NCBI RefSeq assembly: GCF_009601505.1 | Contig: NZ_WITC01000061.1 | Span: forward strand, 124,001-188,000 | Source of the DNA: Sinorhizobium terangae | Lineage (GTDB): Bacteria > Pseudomonadota > Alphaproteobacteria > Rhizobiales > Rhizobiaceae | Length of the DNA: 64,000 bases | Direction: 5' to 3' | Shown here: one piece after another, positions 28,007-37,162 of the stretch | Position numbering within the stretch: the stretch's first letter is position 1 | How the letters are laid out: every line of letters begins with the position of its first letter | Notes under the pieces: model-generated | What the model saw: only the letters and a program-made list of their open reading frames with translations | Database searches by the model: none | What the model was told of the DNA's origin: nothing | Made by a program: the position numbers and the translations under genes

Positions 28007-28534
28007 ATGCACCAAGCAGAACTGCAGCTTCAAGATTTTGCGAAAGAACATGCTCGGGAGCTGCCGGCCTGGTTCCCGACGCTGCAATCGCTCATCCAAT
28101 GGGGCGGTCCGGACGTCCGCTTTCCGCTCGACACGGGTCAGATCGAGGCGATGGTCGCCGAGACGTCCGGCTCTGAGCCGAAGCGCTGGATCTTTTCCGG
28201 TCTTGTGAGAGGAGCCGTTGCAGGCCACGCGCAGGTTGCCCTCGACTGGCAAAACGGCGTCGCCCGGCTCAGCCGTGTCGCCGTCAATCCCCTGTTTCGC
28301 GGCCAAGGGCTCGCCCGCCCCTTCTTGAGGCTTGTTGTCCACCGCGTCTTTGCTGCTCCTGCTTTCGAGCGACTGGAACTCAACGTCTACACCTTCAACG
28401 GGGCGGCAATCCGCACCTATCTCGGCCTCGGCTTCATCGAAGAAGGCGTGCGGCGCTCGTCGGTGAAAGTCGGCGACGAGCGTTGGGACACCGCAATCTA
28501 CGGCCTGCTGCGCAGCGATCTCGCCGAAAACTAA
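28007..28534 (+). CDS. GNAT-family N-acetyltransferase
   Basis: 175 aa from the ATG giving MHQAELQLQDF. Acetyl-CoA motif A is visible as LSRVAVNPLFRGQGLARPFLRLVV (split here by position, about residues 98-121), and motif B as ERLELNVYTFNGAAIRTYLGLGFIEEG. Resembles RimJ/RimL-like or small-molecule acetyltransferases; the acceptor is unknown. It converges on the ggt gene and their stops overlap by 4 bp. Confidence 0.82.
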   Translation: MHQAELQLQDFAKEHARELPAWFPTLQSLIQWGGPDVRFPLDTGQIEAMVAETSGSEPKRWIFSGLVRGAVAGHAQVALDWQNGVARLSRVAVNPLFRGQGLARPFLRLVVHRVFAAPAFERLELNVYTFNGAAIRTYLGLGFIEEGVRRSSVKVGDERWDTAIYGLLRSDLAEN

Positions 28535-30276
28535 TACCCCCTCGCCGCGCCTGCCCCGATGCGGCTGTCGACGGCGCCGTTGAAGCGGGCACCGCCGCCG
28601 GCCCCGATCTCCTCCAGGTTTTCGCCACCGACGAGGATACCGGTTGCCTGTCCCCAGATCTTCCAGCTTTCGTCGATCTGGACGTCATGCCCCATGGCCG
28701 CGAGGAGCTTGCGGGTATCCGGCGACAGCGCATAGGGCTCCATGAACACCTTGTCCGGCAGCCATTGATGGTGAAGGCGCGGCGCATCGACCGCCTCTTG
28801 GATGTTCATGCCGTGGTCGATGACATTGATGATCGCTTCCAGCGTGATCGTGATAATGCGCGCGCCGCCGGGGCTGCCGATGACCATGAAGGGCTTGCCG
28901 TCCTTGGAGACGATCGTCGGGCTCATTGATGAAAGCGGCGTCTTGCCGGGCGCGATCGCGTTCGCTTCCCCTTGGACGAGACCGTAGAGATTGGGCGCGC
29001 CAGGCTTGGCGGTGAAATCGTCCATCTCGTTGTTGAGCAGGATCCCGGTTCCGGGCGCCACCACGCCCGCGCCGAAGGAGCCGTTCAGCGTATAGGTGAC
29101 GGCAACCGCATTGCCGTCGTCGTCAATGATCGAGTAGTGAGTCGTCTCCTTGCTTTCCGCAAAGCCCGCCGGCATCAGCGCCTGCGAGACGCCCGCCCTG
29201 AACGGTTCGATCTTGTCGCGGATTTCCTTCGCATAGGCCTTGTCGGTGAGTTTGCTGACCGGATTTTCGACGAAGTCCGGGTCGCCAAGCGCGGTATTGC
29301 GATCGACATAGGCATGCCGCATTGCCTCGATCATCGCGTGCACCGTCTCGGCCGAACCGTAGCCGAGATAGGAGAGCGGATAACCCTCGAGGATGTTGAG
29401 GATCTCGCAGATGATCACGCCGCCCGACGATGGCGGCGGCGAGGAAACGATGTCATAGCCACGGTAGTTGCACTTGACCGGTTCCAGCTCGCGGACGGCA
29501 TATTGCTCGAAATCCTTCTTGGCGAGGATGCCGCCCTTCTCTGCACTCGCCTTGACGATCGCGTCGGCGATCGCACCCTTGTAGAAGGCGTCCGGCCCCT
29601 TCTCCGCGATGCTTGACAGCGAGGCGGCAAGATCGGCCTGGACCAGCTTCTCGCCGACTGCGAAAGGCTTGCCGCCGGGCTTCAGGAAGATCGCCGCCGC
29701 CGCCGGATCCTTCGCCAACCGCTCGGTTCTACCGTCGAAAGACTCGACATCGCCCTGCTCCAGCACGAAGCCTTCCTCGGCGAGCTTGATTGCCGGGGCG
29801 ATCAGTTCCTTGAGCGGGCGCGTGCCATAGCGGCTGCGCGCGTGCTCGAAACCCATCACCGGGCCCGGCACGCCGACGGCGAGATAGCCATTGGTGCTCA
29901 AGCCTTTGACAAGATTGCCCTTGTCATCGAGATACATGGATTTGGTGGCAGCGAGCGGCGCGCGTTCGCGGAAATCGAGAAACGTGGTCTTGCCATCCTT
30001 GAAGCGGATGGTCATGAAGCCGCCGCCGCCGATATTGCCAGCGGTCGGATAAACGACGGCGAGCGCATAGCCGACGGCAACAGCCGCATCGATTGCATTG
30101 CCGCCCTTCTTCAAGACTTCCACGCCGATATCGGAGGCGAGGTGCTGGGCGGTAACGACCATGCCGTGCTCGGCCTTGACCGGCTCGGGCGAGGCCGCCT
30201 GCGCCGTCCACGGCGGAACCGTGCCAAGCGCGACAATCAAGGCAAAGGACAGGCTCTTCAAGCTCGGACTGCGCAT
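28531..30276 (-). CDS. ggt: Gamma-glutamyltranspeptidase
   Basis: 581 aa from the ATG (MRSPSLKSLSF) with AGGAGG upstream. Signal peptide ending AQAA. The autoprocessing and nucleophile Thr is in KETTHYSIIDDDGNAVAVTY, with GSFGAGVVAPGTGILLNNEMDDF and PLSSMSPTIV downstream, so precursor cleavage into large and small subunits is expected. Acts in the periplasm on glutathione and gamma-glutamyl peptides. No neighbour suggests a special role. Confidence 0.95.
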   Translation of the reverse strand: MRSPSLKSLSFALIVALGTVPPWTAQAASPEPVKAEHGMVVTAQHLASDIGVEVLKKGGNAIDAAVAVGYALAVVYPTAGNIGGGGFMTIRFKDGKTTFLDFRERAPLAATKSMYLDDKGNLVKGLSTNGYLAVGVPGPVMGFEHARSRYGTRPLKELIAPAIKLAEEGFVLEQGDVESFDGRTERLAKDPAAAAIFLKPGGKPFAVGEKLVQADLAASLSSIAEKGPDAFYKGAIADAIVKASAEKGGILAKKDFEQYAVRELEPVKCNYRGYDIVSSPPPSSGGVIICEILNILEGYPLSYLGYGSAETVHAMIEAMRHAYVDRNTALGDPDFVENPVSKLTDKAYAKEIRDKIEPFRAGVSQALMPAGFAESKETTHYSIIDDDGNAVAVTYTLNGSFGAGVVAPGTGILLNNEMDDFTAKPGAPNLYGLVQGEANAIAPGKTPLSSMSPTIVSKDGKPFMVIGSPGGARIITITLEAIINVIDHGMNIQEAVDAPRLHHQWLPDKVFMEPYALSPDTRKLLAAMGHDVQIDESWKIWGQATGILVGGENLEEIGAGGGARFNGAVDSRIGAGAARGY

Positions 30277-30372
30277 GCTTTCCTCCTGCAACTGATTGCC
30301 CGCTAGACGATGCCCTCAACCGGCGACTGTAGCATCAAAATTCGCAGGTTGCATTTCCGAAGGTTTCCCTCA

Positions 30373-31035
30373 TCAATCGCCGGAATACCGCTCCTCAAGC
30401 CAGGGGTCCCCGCGCATGTGATAACCGTTCCGCTCCCAGAAGCCGGCCCTGTCGGCGGCGCAGAAAACGATCCGCGTCAGCCACTTGGCGCTCTTCCAGA
30501 GATAGAGGTGCGGCACAATGAGGCGCATCGGACCGCCGTGGGCCCGGCTGATCGGGGCCCTTTCCCAACTCGTCGCAAGGATTGCGTTCTCTGCGGCAAA
30601 GTCCACGAGCGGAAGATTGGTGGTATAGCCGTCATAGCTGGTCAGCAGGACATACTCTGCCTCCGGCTTCGGCATCACCCGGTTGAGCAGATCGCGCGTC
30701 AGCACGCCATGCCAGCGATTGTCGTAACGCGACCAGGTCGTCACGCAATGAATATCAGAGAGACTGTCGCTCTGCGGCAACGACTGGAACGCCGTCCAGT
30801 CGAGTGACAAAGGCTTCTCCACGAGGCCGGTTAGGTCAAGCCGCCAGGTCTCCAGCGCAATGTGCGGCTGCTGTCCAAGATCCAGAACCGGCCAGTCGTT
30901 GACGAGATGCTGGCCGGGCGGCAGGCGGTCGGTCTCCGGGCGCCCGACCCGCCCCGTCAGAAACTTTCCACCCGCCGCCCATTGCCGCTTGGTGGACGTC
31001 AGTTTCGTTTCCGGTAGCGGTTCGTCATCGCCCAT
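30373..31035 (-). CDS. Sulfite-oxidase-like molybdopterin oxidoreductase
   Basis: 220 aa. The molybdenum-ligand Cys is in DIHCVTTWSRYDNRWHGV, and PISRAHGGPMRLIVPHLYLWKSAKW is the conserved cofactor-pocket segment of SUOX/YedY-fold proteins. No signal peptide or haem domain is present and no membrane partner gene is adjacent, unlike MsrPQ. Likely a soluble cytoplasmic enzyme of unknown electron acceptor. Confidence 0.85.
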   Translation of the reverse strand: MGDDEPLPETKLTSTKRQWAAGGKFLTGRVGRPETDRLPPGQHLVNDWPVLDLGQQPHIALETWRLDLTGLVEKPLSLDWTAFQSLPQSDSLSDIHCVTTWSRYDNRWHGVLTRDLLNRVMPKPEAEYVLLTSYDGYTTNLPLVDFAAENAILATSWERAPISRAHGGPMRLIVPHLYLWKSAKWLTRIVFCAADRAGFWERNGYHMRGDPWLEERYSGD

Positions 31036-31437
31036 GATGCACCCGTCATCGTTCTTTTCGTGTGGGACCGATTTGAGGCTCGAAAGGCCGCGGCGTCAAG
31101 CAAGCGGTTCGGGGGCGGGGTCGATACCCGTTCGAGCTAGACCAAAAGGGTGAGCGACGATTGACTATCTGTTCCCGCCGTGACAGCCTCTGCTGCAGTG
31201 CAGCAATGCTGCACCCTGTCTCGCACGGTCAACCTGCTCGGTGGACGACTGTTTTCTTGCGGCCGGATCGACACTTTTTCGGAAACACGCGCGCCTACGC
31301 GCCGGCCCCGTGGCCTTTGCTTAGGTGCGGCCTGACATCGCAGGTTGCGCCGCCTCAAAGGCGACCGACCCAACAATTGCCGTCATTCTGGAGTTGATGC
31401 CTTTCTCCTCACCGGTTCGGGTGAGGTGCCAGCCTAC
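31036..31437. other. Gene-free stretch upstream of the polysaccharide locus
   Basis: About 400 bp without a supported gene. It contains a small palindrome CTGCAGTGCAGCAATGCTGCAC near 31192-31213. A RIME-like element follows at 31438. Confidence 0.5.
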
Positions 31438-31540
31438 TGCATGTTTCCCTAAATCGGAGCCGATTTAAGGAAAGGAACATGCAGCAATTCAAAGTGCTGC
31501 AGCGTCCTTTGCGCGTATTGTCAGACGCCCGGCGCTGTAG
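31438..31540. repeat. RIME-like intergenic mosaic element
   Basis: About 103 bp. The left block GCATGTTTCC...GGAACATGC is a palindrome around TAAATCGG/CCGATTTA; the right block AAGTGCTGCAGCGTCCTTTG...CGGCGCTGTAG forms a second hairpin. A near-identical copy is at 62706-62808, with partial copies at 19855 and 49731. Confidence 0.75.
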
Positions 31541-31577
31541 TGGTCACGGCGAAATGTCTGTATGAAGGAGAAGCGGT

Positions 31578-32663
31578 ATGAAGGTTCTGTTTGCCGGCGG
31601 AAACGGTTATTATCCGGAGTTCAGCGGCGGCGTTCAGTCGAGCACGCACCACCTCGTCCAGCAGTTGCGTGACCGCGGTCACGAGGCCGGCGTACTGGCC
31701 GCCTTGTTCGGCGACGGCATGTTCGGCTTTAAGGCGCGCGTCAAGCTTAAGTTGTCCGGCGAGCGTGGCGTCATGGACAGCTTTCCCGGCTATCCCGTCG
31801 TTCGCGCCTGGCACCCCTGGGAAGCGGCAACCTTTGCCGTCAACAAGCTCCGCCCCGACGTCGCCGTTGTGCAGTGCCACAAATCGGTCCCGATCGGAAA
31901 GGCGCTCCAGGTGCACAACGTGCCGCTGGTGATCTATCTCAGAAATGTCGAATTTCACGAACTCGCGGGCGATCTCAGGGAACTGACCGCCGCCCATTAC
32001 ATCGCGAATTCGGAATTCACGGCCCGGACCTACAAGCAGAAATACGGCATCGACTCGGTGGTCATCCCGCCGACGATCAATCCCGAAACCTATAAGACGC
32101 CGACGACGCGGGAGTATGTGACTTTCATCAACCCCTATAAGGAGAAGGGATTCGAGCTGGCGGTCCGCATTGCCGAGCAATGCCCCGACATTCCCTTCCT
32201 GTTCGTCGAAAGCTGGAAGCTTGCCGACGATCACCGGGCGGAAATCGAGAAGATCATCGCGGCGCTGAAGAACGTGCGCCTCGAAAGCCGCACCAGCGAC
32301 ATGAAGACCGTCTACGGACGGACGAAAATCCTGCTTGCGCCGAGCAAATGGGAAGAGGCCTGGGGGCGGGTGGCGTCCGAGGCGCATTGCAGCGGCATTC
32401 CGGTCGTCGGATCGACGCGCGGAGGATTGCCGGAAGCAATCGGCGAAGGCGGCATCCTTCTCGACCACGATGGACCGCTCGAGGAGTGGACCGGCGCGAT
32501 CCGCCGTCTGTGGAGCGACGATCTAGAATACCAACGGCTGTCGGCAGCGGCCTCGAAGTTCGCCGAGCGCCCGCTGATGCGGCCCGACCGTCAGTTTGCG
32601 GCATTCCTTGATGTTCTGGATCGCGCTGCCGCAAGCCGCGTCTCTGCTCTCAAGGCCTCTTGA
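31578..32663 (+). CDS. Glycosyltransferase family 4
   Basis: 361 aa GT-B fold. N-terminal FAGGNGYYPEFSGGVQSSTHHLVQQL is the glycine-rich acceptor-side loop, and the C-terminal donor site has LLAPSKWEEAWGRVASEAHCSGIPVVGSTRGGLPEAIGEGG, the EX7E-type motif. Start preceded by GGAG. Coupled (4 bp from stop to the next frame region) to a second transferase. Builds a surface glycan; linkage unknown. Confidence 0.9.
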   Translation: MKVLFAGGNGYYPEFSGGVQSSTHHLVQQLRDRGHEAGVLAALFGDGMFGFKARVKLKLSGERGVMDSFPGYPVVRAWHPWEAATFAVNKLRPDVAVVQCHKSVPIGKALQVHNVPLVIYLRNVEFHELAGDLRELTAAHYIANSEFTARTYKQKYGIDSVVIPPTINPETYKTPTTREYVTFINPYKEKGFELAVRIAEQCPDIPFLFVESWKLADDHRAEIEKIIAALKNVRLESRTSDMKTVYGRTKILLAPSKWEEAWGRVASEAHCSGIPVVGSTRGGLPEAIGEGGILLDHDGPLEEWTGAIRRLWSDDLEYQRLSAAASKFAERPLMRPDRQFAAFLDVLDRAAASRVSALKAS

Positions 32664-32674
32664 GACCGGCAAGC

Positions 32675-33868
32675 ATGCGCGTCGGTTTCATTGTCGGTCA
32701 GTTTCCGTCGCTTTCGGAAACCTTCGTCATCGGCCAGATGGCCGGCCTCTTGCGTCGCGGCTTCGAGGTCGATGTCGTCTGCAACGGGATATCGGATTAC
32801 AATTTCGCGGATCGGCGGCAGGAGCCGCTCGCCACCCTTCTGGCACGAACCCGTGACTGGTGGGGTGCTGCGGCCCGCACGCGTCCGGCGATCGAGCGGC
32901 TGCCGGCGAAACTTCGCGACAAGGTCTCCACCGTGCTCGACATGTCGTCGGTCGGCCACCTGAACGAGTGCGATGTCCTCGTCGCCCATTTCGGGCACAA
33001 CGGCGCCCGCGCCGCTCGGCTGAAGAAATGGAAGCGGCTGAAGCCGCCGATCGTCACGATTTTCCACGGCTACGACGTCGGCGTGCCGCTCCACGAGCGG
33101 GGCCTCGGCCGATACAATGATCTGTTCGAATACGGCGCGCTCAACCTGACCGTGAACGGCTTCTTTCGCCGCGTCCTGGTGGAAGCCGGAGCGCCGGAAA
33201 ACAAGGTTGCCGTGCACCACATGGGGATCGATCTCAAGAAGATCCCCTATGAGTGGAAATCCTGGCGCGGCGTGCCGCTGCAATTGATTTCCGTGTGCCG
33301 GCTGGCCGAGAAAAAGGGCGTGGAATACGCGCTGCGCGCGCTCGCGCTGCTGCGTGCCGACGCGCCGGACCTTGCCTGGCAGTACACGATCATCGGCGAC
33401 GGACCGCTGCGGCAGGAACTGGAGGCGCTTGCCTCCAAACTCGGTATCGCAGAGCGCGTTTCCTTCCTCGGCAGCCTCGCCCATAAGGACGTCAAGGAGT
33501 GGCTGCGGCGCTCGCACGCCTTCGTGCTGCCGAGCGTTACCGCCAGGAATGGCGATGTCGAGGGCATCCCCGTGGCACTCATGGAGGCTATGGCCGCCGG
33601 TCTGACGGTGGTGAGTTCCAACCATTCCGGCATTCCCGAACTGATCGAGGATCAGAAGACGGGCTTCCTCGCGGACGAAAGAGACGTCGAAACTCTTGCG
33701 AGCCGGCTGCGCTTCGTCGCGGAGCATCCCGAGCAATGCGAGGGCGTAGCGCGGCAGGCAAGGAAGAAGGTCGAGGCCGAATTCGACATGGAGGCGCTCG
33801 ACAATGATTTCGCCGAGATCGTCAGCCGGTGCGCTACAGCGCCACCGCATTTATCAGATGCGCAATGA
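32675..33868 (+). CDS. Glycosyltransferase (WcaL/AmsK-like)
   Basis: 397 aa from the ATG (MRVGFIVGQF); an in-frame TTG five codons earlier is less likely. FPSLSETFVIGQMAGLLRRG is characteristic of the WcaL/colanic acid transferase group. Donor site segments VLPSVTARNGDVEGIPVALMEAMAAGLTVV and SNHSGIPELI fit GT4. Follows the previous transferase by 11 bp, so one operon. Acts in the cytoplasm on a lipid-linked repeat unit. Confidence 0.9.
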   Translation: MRVGFIVGQFPSLSETFVIGQMAGLLRRGFEVDVVCNGISDYNFADRRQEPLATLLARTRDWWGAAARTRPAIERLPAKLRDKVSTVLDMSSVGHLNECDVLVAHFGHNGARAARLKKWKRLKPPIVTIFHGYDVGVPLHERGLGRYNDLFEYGALNLTVNGFFRRVLVEAGAPENKVAVHHMGIDLKKIPYEWKSWRGVPLQLISVCRLAEKKGVEYALRALALLRADAPDLAWQYTIIGDGPLRQELEALASKLGIAERVSFLGSLAHKDVKEWLRRSHAFVLPSVTARNGDVEGIPVALMEAMAAGLTVVSSNHSGIPELIEDQKTGFLADERDVETLASRLRFVAEHPEQCEGVARQARKKVEAEFDMEALDNDFAEIVSRCATAPPHLSDAQ

Positions 33869-33910
33869 GGAAAGTGCGCGCGGCTTCCGCCCGCTTCCCG
33901 CTCTAACCAG

Positions 33911-33931
33911 TTGAAACGACGCAATTCCGGA
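33911..33931 (-). repeat. Inverted copy of the 1891-1911 repeat core
   Basis: Identical over 21 bases, in reverse complement, to the core of the repeat following the phn operon. It sits in the 91-bp gap before the flippase gene. Confidence 0.6.
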
Positions 33932-33959
33932 TGGAGTTGCCCCAGTCGAGGCAAGTCGC

Positions 33960-35423
33960 TTGAACGCAGAAAACATCCAATTCGGTCGGCTCGCACTGCG
34001 TGGCGGGCTGGTAACCGGTGGCGCCCAGGCCATTCGCATGGTCATCCAGTTCGTCTCCGTCGTCGTGCTCGCACGTTTGCTGGCGCCGGAGGACTTCGGT
34101 CTCGTCGCATCGGTCAGCCCGGTCGTCGCCTTCGTCGGGCTTTTTCAGAACCTTGGGCTCCAGCAGGCGGTCATCCAGCGCAAGGAAATCGGAGAGAGGG
34201 AGCTCAATCACGTCTTCTGGATCAGTACCCTTGTCGGCCTTATCTGCACGCTGGTCGTTATCGCGCTTTCGCCCGCCATTGCCGTTTTCTACGGCGACCA
34301 GCGCATGACGGCCATTGCGATTGCCGCGGCATTGCCGCTGCTCCTCGGCAGCCTGGCCGCGCTGCCGCTCGCCTTGATGAACCGGCACCTGAAGTTCGGG
34401 CAGTTGGCATTGAACGATGTTTATGCCGCGGTCGTGGGACTTCTCGTCACCGCCGGGGCCGCCTATCTCGGCCTCGGCTACTGGTCGCTCGTGATCGGGC
34501 CCGCGGCTTCCGCCGCAGTCGCCCTCCTGGCCGCATGGTGGGCCACACGCTGGATGCCGGGGCGGCCGGCGTTTGCAATCGACCGCGACATCATCTCGTT
34601 TGGTGCCAATCTCACCGGCTTCAACCTGGTCAACTTCTTCTCGCGCAATCTCGACAACGTCCTGATCGGCAAGTATTCCGGGCCGATCCAGCTCGGCTAC
34701 TACGACCGCGCCTATAAGCTTCTCCTGTTCCCGCTGCAGAACATCACGCAGCCTCTGTCGCGCGTGATGATCCCGCTGATGAGCCGCATCCAGGAGGACA
34801 AGCCTCGGTTTCGCGACATCTACATGCGCACCAATTGGCTGCTCGCCGCCGTCACCATGCCCGGCATTGCGGCGCTGACCTTGGCCGCTGGACCGACCGT
34901 CAGCATTCTCTTCGGCGAGCAATGGCTGCCGGTCGCGCCAATCTTCGCCTGGCTCGGGATCGCCAGCCTGATGCAGCCGGTTTCGAGCACCACGGGCTGG
35001 ATCTTCATCTGCCAGGGCGAGACGCAGACCATGTTCCGCTGGGGCATCTATTCGTCGCTGACGACGGTGCTCTCCTTCGTCGTCGGCCTGCAATGGGGCG
35101 CGATCGGCGTCGCGGCGGCCTATGCCATCAGCGGCTATGTCCTGCGTCTCCCGGTACTCGCCTGGCTGCTGCAGCGGGTGGGACCGGTATCGGCGATGGA
35201 TTTCCTTTACGTCCAGGGCTTGTTTCTCGTATCGGCCCTGGCCGCCTGGATCTGCTATCGGCTGCTGCCGGAAGTCCTGACCGGAAGCTCGGACATCCTC
35301 GCCCTCGCTTCCGCAATCTCACTCAACTACGGACTGGCGCTCGTCTTCGCGCTGGTGCTACGCCAGCCGCGCCAGGTTCTGTTCGACATCCTTTCGAAGG
35401 CCGTAAGCGCCATTCGCCGATAA
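33960..35423 (+). CDS. Polysaccharide flippase (MOP/Wzx-like)
   Basis: 487 aa from a TTG with a weak GAGGCAAG upstream; no in-frame ATG precedes it and the next falls inside the first membrane helix. About 12-14 hydrophobic segments, with GARLLAPEDFGLVASV-type N-terminal motif (VVVLARLLAPEDFGLV) and YYDRAYKLLLFPLQNIT typical of the ExoT/WzxC branch. Translocates lipid-linked sugar units across the inner membrane. Its 3' end overlaps the converging pyruvyltransferase gene by 66 bp. Confidence 0.88.
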   Translation: MNAENIQFGRLALRGGLVTGGAQAIRMVIQFVSVVVLARLLAPEDFGLVASVSPVVAFVGLFQNLGLQQAVIQRKEIGERELNHVFWISTLVGLICTLVVIALSPAIAVFYGDQRMTAIAIAAALPLLLGSLAALPLALMNRHLKFGQLALNDVYAAVVGLLVTAGAAYLGLGYWSLVIGPAASAAVALLAAWWATRWMPGRPAFAIDRDIISFGANLTGFNLVNFFSRNLDNVLIGKYSGPIQLGYYDRAYKLLLFPLQNITQPLSRVMIPLMSRIQEDKPRFRDIYMRTNWLLAAVTMPGIAALTLAAGPTVSILFGEQWLPVAPIFAWLGIASLMQPVSSTTGWIFICQGETQTMFRWGIYSSLTTVLSFVVGLQWGAIGVAAAYAISGYVLRLPVLAWLLQRVGPVSAMDFLYVQGLFLVSALAAWICYRLLPEVLTGSSDILALASAISLNYGLALVFALVLRQPRQVLFDILSKAVSAIRR

Positions 35424-36701
35424 GGCTTCGACGATGGGACGGAGGAGATCCGCGGCAGACATCGCCGAGGCATGCTCCTCAAGCACCGCCTTGAGGCTCG
35501 TCTCGCGATAAAGGTCGAGGTCGCCGATGAAGCGGTCGAGCTTCGCACTCGCCTCTTGCGGCGTCACCGTATCGATATCAAGCAGGACTTCGTCGACGCC
35601 GACGCGCTTGGCGACTTCCTTGGTCTTGAACTCGTAGGCGATCGGCAGAACCGGCGTGCCGGTGCAAAGCGACATGATCATCATGTGCATGCGCGTCGCC
35701 ACGACGAAATCGAGGTCCTTGGCGATTGCCATCAATTGCTCCGGCGTGTGGAACGATGCGTCGACGCTCACGTGCTCGGCGATCTCCGGCGCCAGTCCCG
35801 AGACGATCAGGTTCGCCGTCTTCGAATCGTCATGCGCATATTCCGGCACGCCCTGACAGGTCGAAATGAACGTGACCTTCTTGCCGTGGTTGCGCACGAG
35901 CTTCGTCGCCATCTCGCGAACGGAATCGATATATCGCCCCATGCCGCCGTCGCCGCCCTTGACGTAGTGCCAGTGCCGCACGGAGATGCCGACACGGCCG
36001 GTCGGTGCCGGACGGCCGATCATCAGCAGCGCCTTGATCCGCTCGACGTCCGCAAGCGCGAAGACGGAATCGGCAACCACGTGGCATTTCGACGGATCGT
36101 CGACGAGACCGAGGATATGGTCGCGTGAGCGGGCGTCGCGCAGGAGAATCAGCGGGCTGCGGGCGAAAATCGGCGGCAGCATCCTGAGGTTGTAAGGTTT
36201 CTCGAACGGGCCAAGCGACTGGGTGAAGAAAATCGTCTTCTTGCCGAGCATCTCACCGAGCTTGAACTGGTTGATGCGCCGCTCGAGCGAATAGTTCTCG
36301 ACGAGATAGGTGCCGCCGGTAGTGATCACCAGATCGGCGTCCTTGTAGAGTGCAAGGCTCTTGCGGTCCTCGTCGCTGAAGAAGCGCCTGTCGAGATAGT
36401 TGCCGCTGCCGAGATGGCGGAGCGCCTGGAAGGCTGCCTGGTTATAGACCTGCTTCAGCGCATTCTTGACGGTGTTGTCGTCGTATTTGTACTTGAAGAT
36501 CGATTCCGAGGGGAGTTTACGCAGTTCGATGTCGGGATACTGCTCCTTCGGATACAGTCGCGCCGCGACTTCCGGCTGGCTGTCGAACACCAGGAATTCG
36601 ACCTTCTCGCCCAGTATCGATTTCAGGATATGCCTGATCGCGAAAAGAATGGCCGCGTCGCCCGTGTTCAAGCAGACGGTATTTTCGACTACAACTTTCA
36701 T
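35358..36701 (-). CDS. Polysaccharide pyruvyltransferase family protein
   Basis: 447 aa. N-terminal NTGDAAILFAIRHIL and VITTGGTYLVENYSLERR, and C-terminal FVVATRMHMMIMSLCTGTPVLPIAYEFKTKEVAKRVG match the WcaK/CsaB/ExoV family, which add ketal pyruvate to sugar residues. Pyruvylation gives negative charge to exopolysaccharides such as succinoglycan; here it probably decorates the glycan made by the neighbouring transferases. Convergent with the flippase. Confidence 0.88.
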   Translation of the reverse strand: MKVVVENTVCLNTGDAAILFAIRHILKSILGEKVEFLVFDSQPEVAARLYPKEQYPDIELRKLPSESIFKYKYDDNTVKNALKQVYNQAAFQALRHLGSGNYLDRRFFSDEDRKSLALYKDADLVITTGGTYLVENYSLERRINQFKLGEMLGKKTIFFTQSLGPFEKPYNLRMLPPIFARSPLILLRDARSRDHILGLVDDPSKCHVVADSVFALADVERIKALLMIGRPAPTGRVGISVRHWHYVKGGDGGMGRYIDSVREMATKLVRNHGKKVTFISTCQGVPEYAHDDSKTANLIVSGLAPEIAEHVSVDASFHTPEQLMAIAKDLDFVVATRMHMMIMSLCTGTPVLPIAYEFKTKEVAKRVGVDEVLLDIDTVTPQEASAKLDRFIGDLDLYRETSLKAVLEEHASAMSAADLLRPIVEALSANGAYGLRKDVEQNLARLA

Positions 36702-37162
36702 GTTCCGTCATCCCCGTGTGAAAGTCTCGCCAGACATGGGAGGGTAGTGTCGGCCGACTTGCCGCTCGCAGCGGCGCCCGTGTCCGACGGACAACCCGCA
36801 ATGGCGTTCTGTCGCGAAGTTTTGGTGAATTCATGGCCGGGGAAGCGTTTTCTGCCGCAATGCAGCATAAGGGGTGGGCCTCATAACAAGGCGGCGGCCT
36901 GAGGCGCTAACGGCAACGGAGTCTGGCTCTGGGCAGCGACTATGAACTCGAAAGCAGCGGGAAATGGCTCTGGGCCGTTGCGGTGGCAAACCAACCGCTT
37001 AGTCTGGCGATCGAAATATTGGCCGGATCGAGCCTCACGGACGCCGTTTACGGGTCTGGGATTGCGGCCTCACTGCCTGCCGGTGCGTGGCAATCGGCGC
37101 GCCTGGTCGTGCCTTGGCAACGCGAGACCAAGCGGAACCTCGCCTTTGTATGGGAGGAAGGC
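36702..37162. other. Gene-free stretch between the polysaccharide locus and the acyl-CoA ligase
   Basis: 460 bp. The ligase frame stays open back to 36983 (GTG), but the residues encoded there are not family-like. No repeats or clear promoter were recognised. Confidence 0.5.

Noticed and set aside
36983-37162. N-terminal extension of the acyl-CoA synthetase
   Set aside because: Not family-like, and a strong ribosome site precedes the ATG at 37163.
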